Below are positions 1-8,904 of a stretch of 64,000 nt of DNA, in pieces. The stretch comes from Pseudomonas sp. GM48 (GTDB lineage: Bacteria > Pseudomonadota > Gammaproteobacteria > Pseudomonadales > Pseudomonadaceae): NCBI RefSeq assembly GCF_000282335.1, contig NZ_AKJM01000125.1:32260-96259 (forward strand). The letters are read 5' to 3'. How positions within the stretch are numbered: position 1 is the first letter of the stretch; each line of letters opens with the position of its first letter. A program made the position numbers and the translations under genes. Under the pieces are notes generated by a model that was given only the letters and a program-made list of their open reading frames with translations, was not told the origin of the DNA and did not search any database.

Positions 1-1
1 T

Positions 2-391
2 CTTCCGTCCGAGCTGGCGCTGGAACTGGTGGAAATACCGCTCAACACCCGTGGCAAGAACGCCGACGTGGCCCGCTTCATCCGTCAGGAAGGCGAAGCC
101 ATGCTGGCCAAGGTCGGGCCGAACGAGCGGATTGTCACTCTCGAAGTCCATGGCAAACCCTGGAGCACCGAGCAACTGGCGATCGAACTCGATCGCTGGC
201 GGCTGGACTCGCGTACGGTCAACTTCATGGTCGGCGGCCCCGAAGGGCTGGCGCCGGAAGTCTGTGCCCGGGCTGACCAGCGCTGGTCGCTCTCACCGTT
301 GACGTTGCCACACCCGCTGGTGCGGATCCTGATCGGCGAACAGCTGTATCGTGCCTGGACCGTGTTGTCCGGCCACCCTTATCACAAGTAG
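2..391 (+). CDS. rlmH: 23S rRNA (pseudouridine1915-N3)-methyltransferase RlmH, 5' end missing
   Basis: RlmH is a SPOUT-class enzyme that uses S-adenosylmethionine to methylate pseudouridine 1915 in helix 69 of 23S rRNA, acting on assembled 70S ribosomes. The frame is open from the first bases of the window (in-frame residues LPSELALELVEIPLN), so the start lies upstream; about 129 of the usual 155 residues are present. The SPOUT knot glycine loop (MVGGPEGL) and the C-terminal LPHPLVRILIGEQLYRAW stretch are intact and the protein ends in the typical GHPYHK. A GTG at 29 is in frame but internal. The gene stops 12 bases before mrdA, the usual Pseudomonas arrangement, which suggests co-transcription. 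Confidence 0.97.
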   Translation, partial: LPSELALELVEIPLNTRGKNADVARFIRQEGEAMLAKVGPNERIVTLEVHGKPWSTEQLAIELDRWRLDSRTVNFMVGGPEGLAPEVCARADQRWSLSPLTLPHPLVRILIGEQLYRAWTVLSGHPYHK

Positions 392-403
392 TTCTGCGCT
401 CTC

Positions 404-2299
404 ATGACCCAGCCGATCCGCATCAAGGACCACGAAAAAGACGCCCGCCTGGTGCGTGGCCGCGTCGTGTTCGGGGCCATTGCAGTGGTGGCGCTGATTG
501 GCGTGTTGATCGCGCGCCTGTATTTCCTGCAGGTGATCCAGTACGACTACCACTCGACTCTGTCGGAAAACAACCGCGTCCATGTGCAGCCGATTCCGCC
601 GACTCGCGGCTTGATCTTCGACCGAAACGGCGTAGTGATTGCCGACAACCGGCCGAGCTTCAGCCTGAGCATGACCCGCGAGCGTTCCGGCGACTGGCAG
701 CAGGTGCTCGACGTGATCGTCGAAGTGCTGGAGCTGACGCCCGAGGACCGGGTGATTTTCGAGAAGCGCATGCGTCAGGGGCGCCGGCCGTTCGAGCCGG
801 TGCCGATCCTGTTTGAGCTGACCGAGGAGCAGATCGCCCGGATCGCCGTGAACCAGTTCCGCCTGCCGGGCGTGGAAGTGGTCGCGCAACTGGTTCGTCA
901 CTACCCGCAGGGGGCACATTTTGCGCACTCGGTGGGCTACATGGGGCGGATCAACGAGAAAGAGCTCAAGTCTCTGGACCCGGTCAGTTACAGCGGCACC
1001 CATCAAATCGGCAAGACCGGCATCGAGCGCTTCTACGAGCCGGAGCTGCACGGTCAGGTGGGTTACGAGGAAGTCGAAACCAACGCTCGGGGCCGTGTAT
1101 TGCGGGTGCTCAAGCGTACCGAACCGATTTCCGGCAAGGACATCGTCCTGAGCCTGGACATCAAATTGCAGGAAGCCGCCGAAGCCGCGCTCGGTGGTCG
1201 TCGTGGTGCGGTGGTGGCCCTTGATCCGAAAACCGGCGAGGTGTTGGCGATGGTCAGCCAGCCGAGTTTCGACCCGAACCTGTTCGTCACCGGCATCAGC
1301 TCCAAGGCCTATTCCGAGCTGCGCGACTCCATTGACCGGCCGCTGTTCAACCGCGTATTGCGCGGTCTGTACCCGCCGGGCTCGACCATCAAGCCGGCGG
1401 TAGCGATTGCCGGCCTGGATTCCGGTGTGGTGACCGCGTCGACCCGGGTGTTCGACCCCGGCTACTACATGCTGCCCAACTACGATCACAAGTACCGCAA
1501 CTGGAACCGTACAGGTGACGGCTTTGTCGATCTCGACACGGCGATCATGCGTTCCAACGACACCTACTTCTATGACCTGGCGCACAAGCTGGGGATCGAT
1601 CGGTTGTCGTCGTACCTGTCCAAGTTCGGCATCGGTCAGAAGGTTTCTCTGGACATGTTCGAGGAGTCGCCGGGTCTGATGCCGACCCGCGAATGGAAGC
1701 GCGCGACCCGCCGCCAGGCATGGTTCCCGGGCGAAACGCTGATTCTCGGGATCGGCCAGGGCTACATGCAGTCGACACCGTTGCAGCTGGCCCAGGCCAC
1801 CGCGCTGGTGGCCAACAAAGGCATCTGGAACCGTCCACACCTGGCCAAGACCATCGAAGGCGAAAAACCGGTGGATCCGAATCCGATGCCGGACATCATC
1901 CTGCGTGATCCGTCTGACTGGACCAAGGTCAACCACGGCATGCAGCAAGTGATGCACGGTGCCCGCGGTACGGCGCGCAAGGCTTCGATCGGTGCGCAAT
2001 ACCGGATCGCCGGCAAGAGCGGTACGGCCCAGGTGGTCGCGATCAAACAGGGCGAGAAGTACGACCGCTCCAAAGTTCAGGAGCGCCACCGCGACCACGC
2101 CTTGTTCGTCGGCTTCGCGCCGGCCGACGACCCGAAAATCGTGGTGTCGGTGATGGTCGAGAACGGCGAGTCCGGCTCCGGCGTCGCCGCGCCGGTAGTG
2201 CGTCAAGTCATGGACGCCTGGCTCCTGGGCGAGGACGGCCGATTGAAGCCCGAATACGCCAGCCCTATCAGTGCAGAGGCAACCGCCCGTGATGAATAA
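404..2299 (+). CDS. mrdA: penicillin-binding protein 2 (elongation transpeptidase)
   Basis: PBP2 is the inner-membrane D,D-transpeptidase of the elongasome; with RodA it makes the side-wall peptidoglycan that gives the rod shape. The 631-residue protein has one N-terminal membrane segment (about residues 25-45, rich in V, A, I, L), a PBP dimerisation domain, then the transpeptidase domain with all three active-site motifs: SxxK at S327 (STIK), SxN at S384 (SND) and KSGT at K538. Length fits the family. The ATG at 404 follows rlmH closely, and the last eight bases overlap the rodA start, so the two elongasome genes are translationally coupled. Nothing unusual in the sequence. Confidence 0.98.
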   Translation: MTQPIRIKDHEKDARLVRGRVVFGAIAVVALIGVLIARLYFLQVIQYDYHSTLSENNRVHVQPIPPTRGLIFDRNGVVIADNRPSFSLSMTRERSGDWQQVLDVIVEVLELTPEDRVIFEKRMRQGRRPFEPVPILFELTEEQIARIAVNQFRLPGVEVVAQLVRHYPQGAHFAHSVGYMGRINEKELKSLDPVSYSGTHQIGKTGIERFYEPELHGQVGYEEVETNARGRVLRVLKRTEPISGKDIVLSLDIKLQEAAEAALGGRRGAVVALDPKTGEVLAMVSQPSFDPNLFVTGISSKAYSELRDSIDRPLFNRVLRGLYPPGSTIKPAVAIAGLDSGVVTASTRVFDPGYYMLPNYDHKYRNWNRTGDGFVDLDTAIMRSNDTYFYDLAHKLGIDRLSSYLSKFGIGQKVSLDMFEESPGLMPTREWKRATRRQAWFPGETLILGIGQGYMQSTPLQLAQATALVANKGIWNRPHLAKTIEGEKPVDPNPMPDIILRDPSDWTKVNHGMQQVMHGARGTARKASIGAQYRIAGKSGTAQVVAIKQGEKYDRSKVQERHRDHALFVGFAPADDPKIVVSVMVENGESGSGVAAPVVRQVMDAWLLGEDGRLKPEYASPISAEATARDE

Positions 2300-3434
2300 T
2301 TTTGATCGCATGCTCTCCAGCGAGGATGTGATGCGTCGTCGTGCGACACTGCTGCAACGCCTGCACATCGATGGCCCGCTGCTGATCCTGCTGCTGACCC
2401 TCGCTGCCGGCAGCCTGTTCGTGCTGTATTCGGCCAGTGGCAAGAGCTGGGACTTGCTGGCCAAGCAGGCCACCTCGTTCGGCATCGGCCTGGTGTCGAT
2501 GATCGTCATCGCTCAGTTCGAACCGCGCTTCATGGCCCGCTGGGTGCCGATCGGCTATGTGATTGGCGTGCTCTTGCTGGTCGTGGTGGATGTCATGGGT
2601 CACAACGCCATGGGCGCCACGCGCTGGATCAATATCCCCGGCGTGATTCGCTTCCAGCCCTCGGAATTCATGAAGATCCTGATGCCGGCGACCATCGCCT
2701 GGTACTTGTCCAAACGCACCTTGCCGCCGCAGCTCAAGCATGTCGGCATCAGTCTGATGCTGATCGGCATCCCGTTCATACTCATCGTGCGCCAACCGGA
2801 CCTCGGCACTTCGCTGCTGATCCTGGCCGGCGGCGCTTTCGTACTGTTCATGGGCGGTTTGCGCTGGCGCTGGATTCTCAGCGTGCTCGCCGCCGCCGTA
2901 CCCGTGGCGGTTGCCATGTGGTTCTTCATCATGCACGACTACCAGAAGCAGCGAATCCTGACATTCCTGGACCCAGAGAGCGATCCGCTCGGCACCGGCT
3001 GGAACATCATCCAGTCCAAGGCCGCCATCGGCTCCGGCGGTGTGTTCGGCAAGGGCTGGTTGCTGGGCACCCAGTCGCACCTGGACTTCCTGCCGGAAAG
3101 CCATACCGACTTCATCATTGCCGTAATGGGTGAAGAGTTCGGCCTGGTGGGGATCTGCGCGCTGTTGCTGATCTACCTGCTATTGATCGGCCGCGGCCTG
3201 GTGATTACCGCCCAGGCACAGACATTGTTCGGCAAGTTGCTCGCGGGCAGCCTGACCATGACGTTTTTTGTTTATGTTTTCGTCAACATCGGTATGGTCA
3301 GTGGCCTGTTGCCGGTGGTGGGGGTGCCGTTGCCGTTCATTAGCTACGGAGGAACTTCGCTGGTGACGCTGCTGTCAGCGTTTGGGGTTTTGATGTCGAT
3401 CCATACCCATCGCAAGTGGATCGCGCAAGTTTGA
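2292..3434 (+). CDS. rodA: rod shape-determining glycosyltransferase RodA
   Basis: RodA is the SEDS-family peptidoglycan polymerase that works as a pair with PBP2 to extend glycan strands from lipid II. The protein is about 380 residues with roughly ten hydrophobic segments. SEDS hallmarks are present: FQPSEFMKI after the third segment, LPESHTDFIIAVMGEE in the large periplasmic loop region, and the C-terminal PLPFISYGGTS signature. I chose the ATG at 2292 (protein MNNFDRML), which overlaps the mrdA stop by eight bases; an in-frame GTG at 2271 is further inside mrdA and less likely. The N-terminal 25 residues before the first membrane segment are hydrophilic and somewhat longer than in E. coli RodA. 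Confidence 0.97.
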   Translation: MNNFDRMLSSEDVMRRRATLLQRLHIDGPLLILLLTLAAGSLFVLYSASGKSWDLLAKQATSFGIGLVSMIVIAQFEPRFMARWVPIGYVIGVLLLVVVDVMGHNAMGATRWINIPGVIRFQPSEFMKILMPATIAWYLSKRTLPPQLKHVGISLMLIGIPFILIVRQPDLGTSLLILAGGAFVLFMGGLRWRWILSVLAAAVPVAVAMWFFIMHDYQKQRILTFLDPESDPLGTGWNIIQSKAAIGSGGVFGKGWLLGTQSHLDFLPESHTDFIIAVMGEEFGLVGICALLLIYLLLIGRGLVITAQAQTLFGKLLAGSLTMTFFVYVFVNIGMVSGLLPVVGVPLPFISYGGTSLVTLLSAFGVLMSIHTHRKWIAQV

Positions 3435-3451
3435 ATAAGGTGAAATTTTCA

Positions 3452-4462
3452 ATGCAAGTAATGCGTGGCTGGGCGACTCGATACGCGCCATGGGTCGGCC
3501 TGGTAAGCATCCTTGGCACCGTGCAGGAAGCGTTGGCCGGCGACTACGAAGGCTCACCCCAGGTGGCCGAATTCGTCGGTGAAATGACCCGCGACTACGG
3601 TTTCGCCGGTGAACAATTGATGGGCGTGTTCCGTGAAGCCGAGCGCAAGCAGTCGATTCTGGACGCCATCTCGAAACCCGCCGAACGGGTCAAGCAGTGG
3701 AGCGAATATCGCCCGATGTTCATCACCGATGCGCGCATTGCCCGGGGTGTGGACTTCTGGCGTCAGCACGAGGCGGTGTTGGCCCGTGCCGAGCAGGAAT
3801 ACGGTGTGCCGGCCCAGGTGATTGTCTCGATCATCGGCGTTGAAACCTTTTTCGGCCGCAATACCGGAAATTTCCGGGTGATCGATGCCTTGTCGACCCT
3901 GGGTTTCGACTATCCTCCCCGTGCCGAGTTTTTCCGCAAGGAATTGCGTGAGTTCCTGCTGCTGGCCCGTGAAGAGCAGGTTGATCCGTTGACGCTCAAA
4001 GGCTCCTACGCCGGCGCAATGGGATTGCCGCAATTCATGCCGAGCAGTTTCCGCGCCTATGCGGTGGATTTCGACGGTGATGGCCATATCAACATCTGGA
4101 CCAATCCGGACGACGCCATTGGCAGTGTCGCCAGTTACTTCAAGCGTCATGGCTGGGTCGCCGGCGAACCGGTGGTCAGCCGCGCCGACATCCGTGGCGA
4201 GCAGGTCGACGAAGGTTTGACCACTGGAATCGAGCCGACGAAAACCGTCGGGGAGTTGCGAGCCCTGGGGTGGTCAAGTCATGATGCGCTGCGCGATGAT
4301 ATGCCGGTTACCGCATTCCGCCTGGAAGGCGACAATGGCCCCGAATACTGGATGGGGCTGAAGAATTTTTACGCGATCACGCGTTATAACCGCAGCGTGA
4401 TGTACGCCATGGCCGTACATCAACTGTCTGAACAGCTGGTCCAAGCACGGGGCGTCAAGTAA
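3452..4462 (+). CDS. mltB: membrane-bound lytic murein transglycosylase B
   Basis: MltB cleaves the MurNAc-GlcNAc bond of peptidoglycan non-hydrolytically to form 1,6-anhydroMurNAc ends, opening the wall for growth. The 336-residue protein (ATG at 3452, preceded by AAGGTG at 3436) belongs to the Slt35/MltB family: the SIIGVETFFGRNTGNF motif carries the catalytic glutamate (E131), followed by the GSYAGAMGLPQFMPSSF substrate-groove motif and a DFDGDGHINIW calcium-loop-like stretch. The N-terminus has a signal-like hydrophobic segment ending in ALAG but no clear lipobox, so the mature form may be soluble periplasmic. It lies between rodA and rlpA in one wall-synthesis operon. A paralogue lies at 10100-11422. 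Confidence 0.95.
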   Translation: MQVMRGWATRYAPWVGLVSILGTVQEALAGDYEGSPQVAEFVGEMTRDYGFAGEQLMGVFREAERKQSILDAISKPAERVKQWSEYRPMFITDARIARGVDFWRQHEAVLARAEQEYGVPAQVIVSIIGVETFFGRNTGNFRVIDALSTLGFDYPPRAEFFRKELREFLLLAREEQVDPLTLKGSYAGAMGLPQFMPSSFRAYAVDFDGDGHINIWTNPDDAIGSVASYFKRHGWVAGEPVVSRADIRGEQVDEGLTTGIEPTKTVGELRALGWSSHDALRDDMPVTAFRLEGDNGPEYWMGLKNFYAITRYNRSVMYAMAVHQLSEQLVQARGVK

Positions 4463-5469
4463 TGCGGGCATTGCCTATGAGTAAACCCCTGAAGCTGCTG
4501 GCATTCGCCGCGTTGGCAGTGCTGGTCGCCAGTTGTTCGACGAGCCGTGCGCCGGCGCAGAAATCATCCACCGCCGTGCGCTCGGCGCCGGGGCTGGACA
4601 TCAACCGCGCCCACAAGGATGGCGCGCCATGGTGGGACGTCGATGTGTCGCGCATCCCGGACGCCACACCGACCCTGCACACCGGCCCGTACAAGGCCAA
4701 CCCGTACACCGTGCTCGGCAAGACTTACTTCCCGTTGCAAGAATCCAAGACCTACGTGCAGTCGGGTACGGCGTCCTGGTACGGCACCAAGTTCCATGGC
4801 CAGAACACCGCCAACGGCGAAGTGTATGACCTGTACGGCATGAGTGCCGCGCACAAGACATTACCGCTGCCGAGTTACGTTCGGGTGACCAACCTGGACA
4901 ACAACAAGAGCGTGATCCTGCGAGTCAACGACCGCGGGCCGTTCTACTCGGACCGGATCATCGACTTGTCCTACGCTGCCGCCAAGAAACTCGGCTATGC
5001 CGAAACCGGCACCGCGCGGGTCAAGGTCGAAGGCATCGACCCGCAGCAATGGTGGGCAGCGAAAGGCCGTCCGGCGCCTTTGATGCTCAACGAGCCGCAA
5101 GTCGCGCAGAATAGCGCCCCGGTGATCACGGCCTCGGCCGGCACCGTCGAGCAATGGACACCGCCGCCGCAGCAACACGCTGCCGCGGTCGTGCCGGTGC
5201 AGCTTGATGCAAAAAAAAACGCTTCTGTACCAGCCTCTGGCCAGTATCTGCAGGTGGGCGCGTTCGCCAACCCGGACGCTGCAGAACTCCTGAGATCGAA
5301 GCTCAGCGGGATGGTGAGCGCTCCGGTGTTCATCAGTTCGATCGTGCGCAATCAGCAGACCCTGCATCGGGTTCGCCTGGGCCCGATCGGATCGCCGGGT
5401 GAAATCCAGCAGGTGCAGAACAGTGTGCGTCTGGCCAACCTTGGTTCGCCAAGTGTGGTCACGGAATAA
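4462..5469 (+). CDS. rlpA: septal/cell-wall lipoprotein RlpA (lytic transglycosylase, SPOR domain)
   Basis: RlpA is an outer-membrane lipoprotein; the P. aeruginosa protein is a lytic transglycosylase acting on glycan strands that lack stem peptides, and is recruited to the septum by its SPOR domain. This 335-residue protein has a lipobox (LAVLVASC), a double-psi beta-barrel core (GTASWYGTKFHGQNTANGE ... VNDRGPF) with the E and D expected at the active site, a P/Q/A-rich linker, and a C-terminal SPOR domain starting near GQYLQVGAFANPDAAELL. The first ATG shares one base with the mltB stop; an ATG at 4477 (MSKPLK) would give a more standard signal peptide and is an equally good start. Confidence 0.96.
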   Translation: MRALPMSKPLKLLAFAALAVLVASCSTSRAPAQKSSTAVRSAPGLDINRAHKDGAPWWDVDVSRIPDATPTLHTGPYKANPYTVLGKTYFPLQESKTYVQSGTASWYGTKFHGQNTANGEVYDLYGMSAAHKTLPLPSYVRVTNLDNNKSVILRVNDRGPFYSDRIIDLSYAAAKKLGYAETGTARVKVEGIDPQQWWAAKGRPAPLMLNEPQVAQNSAPVITASAGTVEQWTPPPQQHAAAVVPVQLDAKKNASVPASGQYLQVGAFANPDAAELLRSKLSGMVSAPVFISSIVRNQQTLHRVRLGPIGSPGEIQQVQNSVRLANLGSPSVVTE

Positions 5470-5492
5470 GCAACACGTAGAACTTGATTGAC

Positions 5493-5519
5493 GATTCACC
5501 AGCGATTGGGGGGTGAATC
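5493..5519 (+). other. hairpin after rlpA
   Basis: An 8-bp perfect inverted repeat (GATTCACC and GGTGAATC, 11-base spacer) lies 23 bases after the rlpA stop. It is not followed by a T run, so it may stabilise the transcript end or act as a weak or Rho-assisted stop rather than as a classical intrinsic terminator. The 185-base gap up to dacC leaves room for a dacC promoter, but I see no convincing sigma-70 boxes. Confidence 0.45.
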
Positions 5520-5654
5520 AGGTTGTTGGCTCGTTGAAGAACAAAAGCCCGGCAAGGGTTACAGAGTGAGCAGCTGAACACGCGATGACTCGTTAGAAAG
5601 TCATCTGATTAGTTTTGCCCTTGGGCAGTTTCCATTAGCGATTTCGAGAGACGG

Positions 5655-6812
5655 ATGAACATCACCACCTTTGCCAAACGCCTGTTCCTGCTAGTCCCGC
5701 TGCTCCTCTCACCTGCCGCGTTCGCGGTCGAGATGATGCCGTCGCCACCGCAACTGGCCGCCAAGGCCTACGTGCTCATGGATGCCAGCAGCGGTAATGT
5801 GCTGGTCGAGAACAACGGTGACCAGCGTCTGCCACCGGCCAGCTTGACCAAGCTGATGACCGCGTACATCGCGACCCTGGAAATCCGTCGTGGCCAGATC
5901 GGCGAAAACGATCCGGTGACCGTCAGCGAAAACGCCTGGCGTACCGGCGGTTCGCGGATGTTCATCAAGGTCGGCTCGCAGGTCACCGTCAGCGACTTGC
6001 TGCACGGCATCATCATCCAGTCGGGTAACGACGCCAGTGTCGCGCTCTCCGAGCACATCGCCGGTAGCGAAGACGCCTTCGCCGACCTGATGAACAAGAC
6101 CGTCGCCGACCTGGGCATGACCAACACCCACTTCATGAACCCGACCGGCCTGCCGAACCCGGAGCACTACTCGTCGGCTCACGACATGGCTGTGCTGGCC
6201 CGCGCGATCATCCACGAAGACCCGGCTCACTACGCGATCTACTCGCAGAAAGAGTTCTTCTGGAACGGCATCAAGCAACCCAACCGTAACCTGCTGCTGT
6301 GGCGCGACAAGACTGTCGACGGTCTGAAAACCGGCCACACCGACGAAGCGGGCTACTGCATGGTGTCTTCGGCTGTACGTGATGGCATGCGCCTGATCGC
6401 CGTGGTGTTCGGCACCAACAGCGAAGTGGCTCGTGCCGCAGAAACCCAGAAACTGCTGACCTACGGTTTCCGCTTCTTCGAAACCCAGACCTTCTATCAG
6501 AAGGGTGCCGAGCTGGCTCAGGCGCCTGTCTGGAAAGGCTCCACCAATCAAGTCAAGGCCGGCCTGGCCGAAGACCTGACCATGACCCTGCCGAAAGGCC
6601 AGCTGAAAAAGCTCGCTGCCAGCATGACCATGAACCCGCAACTGGTCGCACCAATCGCCAAGGGCGACGTGATCGGTAAAGTCGAAGTGAAACTGGACGA
6701 CAAGGTGGTGCACAGCGCTGACCTGATCGCTCTGGACGCTGTCGAGGAAGGTGGTATCTTCCGCCGCATGTGGGATAGCATCCGTCTATTCTTCTACGGC
6801 TTGTTCAACTGA
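5655..6812 (+). CDS. dacC: D-alanyl-D-alanine carboxypeptidase (PBP5/6 type)
   Basis: DacC removes the terminal D-alanine from pentapeptide stems in the periplasm, limiting cross-linking. The 385-residue protein has a cleavable signal peptide (cleavage after AFA), the S11-family active-site motifs SxxK (S63-LTK), SGN (S123) and KTG (K225), a PBP5 C-terminal beta domain, and an amphipathic C-terminal helix (RRMWDSIRLFFYGLFN) that anchors it on the periplasmic face of the inner membrane. A GAGAGACGG sequence precedes the ATG. The gene follows rlpA after 185 bases and precedes ybeD and lipB, the standard Pseudomonas order. Confidence 0.97.
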   Translation: MNITTFAKRLFLLVPLLLSPAAFAVEMMPSPPQLAAKAYVLMDASSGNVLVENNGDQRLPPASLTKLMTAYIATLEIRRGQIGENDPVTVSENAWRTGGSRMFIKVGSQVTVSDLLHGIIIQSGNDASVALSEHIAGSEDAFADLMNKTVADLGMTNTHFMNPTGLPNPEHYSSAHDMAVLARAIIHEDPAHYAIYSQKEFFWNGIKQPNRNLLLWRDKTVDGLKTGHTDEAGYCMVSSAVRDGMRLIAVVFGTNSEVARAAETQKLLTYGFRFFETQTFYQKGAELAQAPVWKGSTNQVKAGLAEDLTMTLPKGQLKKLAASMTMNPQLVAPIAKGDVIGKVEVKLDDKVVHSADLIALDAVEEGGIFRRMWDSIRLFFYGLFN

Positions 6813-6827
6813 ATTTAGTGTGCACCT

Positions 6828-6862
6828 GCATGGCCCCGTGCTGATCCAGCACGGGGCCATGC
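6828..6862. other. 16-bp perfect palindrome between dacC and ybeD
   Basis: Sixteen perfectly matched bases (arm GCATGGCCCCGTGCTG) flank a three-base loop ATC, beginning 15 bases after the dacC stop. There is no T run on either strand, so this is not a canonical intrinsic terminator. It could stall or protect the dacC transcript 3' end while allowing read-through to ybeD-lipB-lipA. Confidence 0.8.
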
Positions 6863-6899
6863 CCGTCGCCACGGCTTACGCTCAAGAGGCCGTTACGCC

Positions 6900-7175
6900 A
6901 TGACCGATACCGAAGTAAAGGCGCCAAAGATCGAATTCCCGGTCACTGACTATCCCGTTAAGGTAATCAGCGATACCGGTGTGGGCAACAAGGACAAGAT
7001 CATCAAGATCGTCGAGAAACACGCCAAGATCAACGATGAGCGTGTTGACGAGCGCCAGAGCAGCAACGGCAAATACACCACCATTCAGTTGCACATCGTC
7101 GCGACCGACCAGGACCAGCTGTACAACATCAACAGCGAACTGCGGGCCACCGGCTTCGTGCACATGGTGTTGTGA
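6900..7175 (+). CDS. ybeD: DUF493 (YbeD-like) small protein
   Basis: A 91-residue protein of the DUF493/YbeD family, an ACT-like alpha/beta fold found in most gammaproteobacteria immediately before lipB. The body (FPVTDYPVKVISDTGVGNKDKIIKIVEKH ... TTIQLHIVATDQDQLYNINSELRATGFVHMVL) matches the family along its length. Its molecular function is not established; the conserved position next to lipB and dacC suggests a link to lipoate metabolism or wall enzymes but does not prove one. The stop overlaps the lipB start by one base (TGATG), implying translational coupling. AAGAGG at 6883 is a plausible ribosome site. Confidence 0.93.
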   Translation: MTDTEVKAPKIEFPVTDYPVKVISDTGVGNKDKIIKIVEKHAKINDERVDERQSSNGKYTTIQLHIVATDQDQLYNINSELRATGFVHMVL

Positions 7176-7822
7176 TGTCCGGCACGCTGGGCTTTCGCGA
7201 GCTCGGCCAGATGGCTTACGAGCCGGTCTGGCACGCCATGCAACGCTTCACCAACGAACGCGGCAGCGATGCCGCCGACGAAATCTGGCTGGTGGAACAC
7301 CCCCCGGTGTTCACCCAGGGCCAGGCGGGCAAGGCCGAGCATCTGCTACTTCCCGGTGATATTCCGGTGGTGCAGGTCGACCGTGGTGGTCAGGTGACCT
7401 ACCACGGCCCCGGCCAACTGGTGGCATATCTGCTGCTGGACGTACGCAAGCTCGGTTTTGGTGTGCGCGATCTGGTCACCCGGATGGAGCAATGCCTGAT
7501 CGAGCTGCTCGCCAGTTACGGCGTGACCGCCGCGGCCAAGCCTGATGCACCGGGTGTTTATGTCGACGGGGCGAAAATCGCTTCCCTGGGTCTGCGGATC
7601 CGCCACGGTTGTTCCTTTCATGGCCTGGCCTTGAACGTGGACATGAACCTGGAACCGTTTCGACGGATTAATCCCTGCGGCTACGCCGGGCTGGCGATGA
7701 CCCAGCTGAGCGATCACGCAGGACCGATTGAATTTGCCGAGGTAAGTGCCCGGCTGCGCGCGCAGCTCGTCAAACACCTCGACTATGCTGAGCAGACGAC
7801 CCTGACGGGCGGAATCGACTGA
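7175..7822 (+). CDS. lipB: octanoyl-[acyl carrier protein]:protein N-octanoyltransferase
   Basis: LipB moves the octanoyl group made by fatty-acid synthesis from acyl carrier protein onto the lipoyl-domain lysine of 2-oxoacid dehydrogenases and the glycine cleavage H protein. The 215-residue protein has the family motif DRGGQVTYHGPGQLVAYLL, and the acyl-thioester cysteine C168 (INPCGYAG) with catalytic lysine K134 (DGAKIASLGLRIR). The ATG at 7175 overlaps the ybeD stop; a GTG one codon earlier is possible. It is one base from lipA, so both steps of lipoate assembly are co-expressed. Confidence 0.98.
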   Translation: MSGTLGFRELGQMAYEPVWHAMQRFTNERGSDAADEIWLVEHPPVFTQGQAGKAEHLLLPGDIPVVQVDRGGQVTYHGPGQLVAYLLLDVRKLGFGVRDLVTRMEQCLIELLASYGVTAAAKPDAPGVYVDGAKIASLGLRIRHGCSFHGLALNVDMNLEPFRRINPCGYAGLAMTQLSDHAGPIEFAEVSARLRAQLVKHLDYAEQTTLTGGID

Positions 7823-7823
7823 T

Positions 7824-8846
7824 ATGACTACTGATGCAGTGCAAACCATGATCCCGACGCTTGATGTCACCGAGCGCCCGGCCCCGCGTCCCAAGGTTGA
7901 AGCCGGCGTCAAGCTGCGCGGCGCCGAGAAGGTTGCACGCATCCCGGTGAAGATCATTCCGACCACCGAACTGCCGAAAAAACCTGACTGGATTCGTGTA
8001 CGCATCCCGGTTTCGCCGGAAGTCGACCGCATCAAGGCCCTGCTGCGCAAACACAAGCTGCACAGCGTCTGTGAAGAAGCGTCCTGCCCGAACCTGGGCG
8101 AGTGCTTCTCCGGTGGCACCGCGACTTTCATGATCATGGGTGACATTTGCACCCGTCGTTGCCCGTTCTGCGACGTCGGCCACGGCCGTCCGAAGCCACT
8201 GGACGTCAACGAGCCGGAAAGCCTGGCCATCGCCATCGCCGACCTGCGCCTGAAGTACGTGGTGATCACCTCGGTGGACCGTGATGACCTGCGCGACGGT
8301 GGTGCCCAGCACTTTGCCGACTGCATCCGCGAAATCCGCAAGCTGTCGCCGAACGTGCAGCTCGAAACCCTGGTCCCGGACTACCGTGGCCGCATGGACA
8401 TCGCGCTGGAAATCACTGCTGCCGAGCCACCGGATGTGTTCAACCACAACCTGGAAACCGTGCCGCGCCTGTACAAGGCTGCGCGTCCGGGTTCGGACTA
8501 CCAGTGGTCGCTGACCTTGCTGCAACGCTTCAAGCAGATGATGCCGCACATTCCGACCAAGTCCGGCTTGATGCTGGGCCTGGGCGAAACCGACGAAGAA
8601 GTCATCGAAGTCATGAAGCGCATGCGCGAACACGACATCGACATGCTGACCCTGGGCCAGTACCTGCAACCGTCCCGCAGCCACTTGCCGGTGCAGCGCT
8701 TCGTGCACCCGGACACCTTCGCCTGGTTCGCCGAGGAAGGCTACAAGATGGGCTTCAAGAACGTTGCTTCGGGTCCGTTGGTACGCTCCTCGTATCACGC
8801 CGACGAGCAGGCCAAGCTGGTCAAGGCCGAGCTGATGTCGTCCTGA
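7824..8846 (+). CDS. lipA: lipoyl synthase (radical SAM)
   Basis: LipA inserts two sulfur atoms at C6 and C8 of protein-bound octanoate, using S-adenosylmethionine and sacrificing its auxiliary iron-sulfur cluster. The 340-residue protein shows both cluster ligands: the auxiliary CX4CX5C (C83, C88, C94, in CEEASCPNLGEC) and the radical-SAM CX3CX2C (C109, C113, C116, in CTRRCPFC). The C-terminal RSSYHA sequence contains the serine that ligates the auxiliary cluster. The N-terminal 40 residues are variable, as usual in Pseudomonas. A strong intrinsic terminator follows, closing the rlmH-to-lipA block. Confidence 0.98.
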   Translation: MTTDAVQTMIPTLDVTERPAPRPKVEAGVKLRGAEKVARIPVKIIPTTELPKKPDWIRVRIPVSPEVDRIKALLRKHKLHSVCEEASCPNLGECFSGGTATFMIMGDICTRRCPFCDVGHGRPKPLDVNEPESLAIAIADLRLKYVVITSVDRDDLRDGGAQHFADCIREIRKLSPNVQLETLVPDYRGRMDIALEITAAEPPDVFNHNLETVPRLYKAARPGSDYQWSLTLLQRFKQMMPHIPTKSGLMLGLGETDEEVIEVMKRMREHDIDMLTLGQYLQPSRSHLPVQRFVHPDTFAWFAEEGYKMGFKNVASGPLVRSSYHADEQAKLVKAELMSS

Positions 8847-8862
8847 TCGACGGTGAAACATA

Positions 8863-8904
8863 AAACGCCCGCAAGGTTTCAAAGCCTCGCGGGCGTTTTT
8901 TTGC
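8863..8904 (+). terminator. intrinsic terminator after lipA
   Basis: A GC-rich stem (AACGCCCGC pairing with GCGGGCGTT, inner AAGG/CCT pairs around a TTTCAAAG loop) is followed by a run of seven T residues. It starts 17 bases after the lipA stop and points along the plus strand, so it is a textbook Rho-independent terminator. Confidence 0.93.

Noticed and set aside
293..2509. 738-codon open frame antisense to mrdA
   Set aside because: It overlaps a well-supported gene entirely, has no family-like motif and a H/R/Q-rich composition typical of antisense frames in GC-rich DNA.
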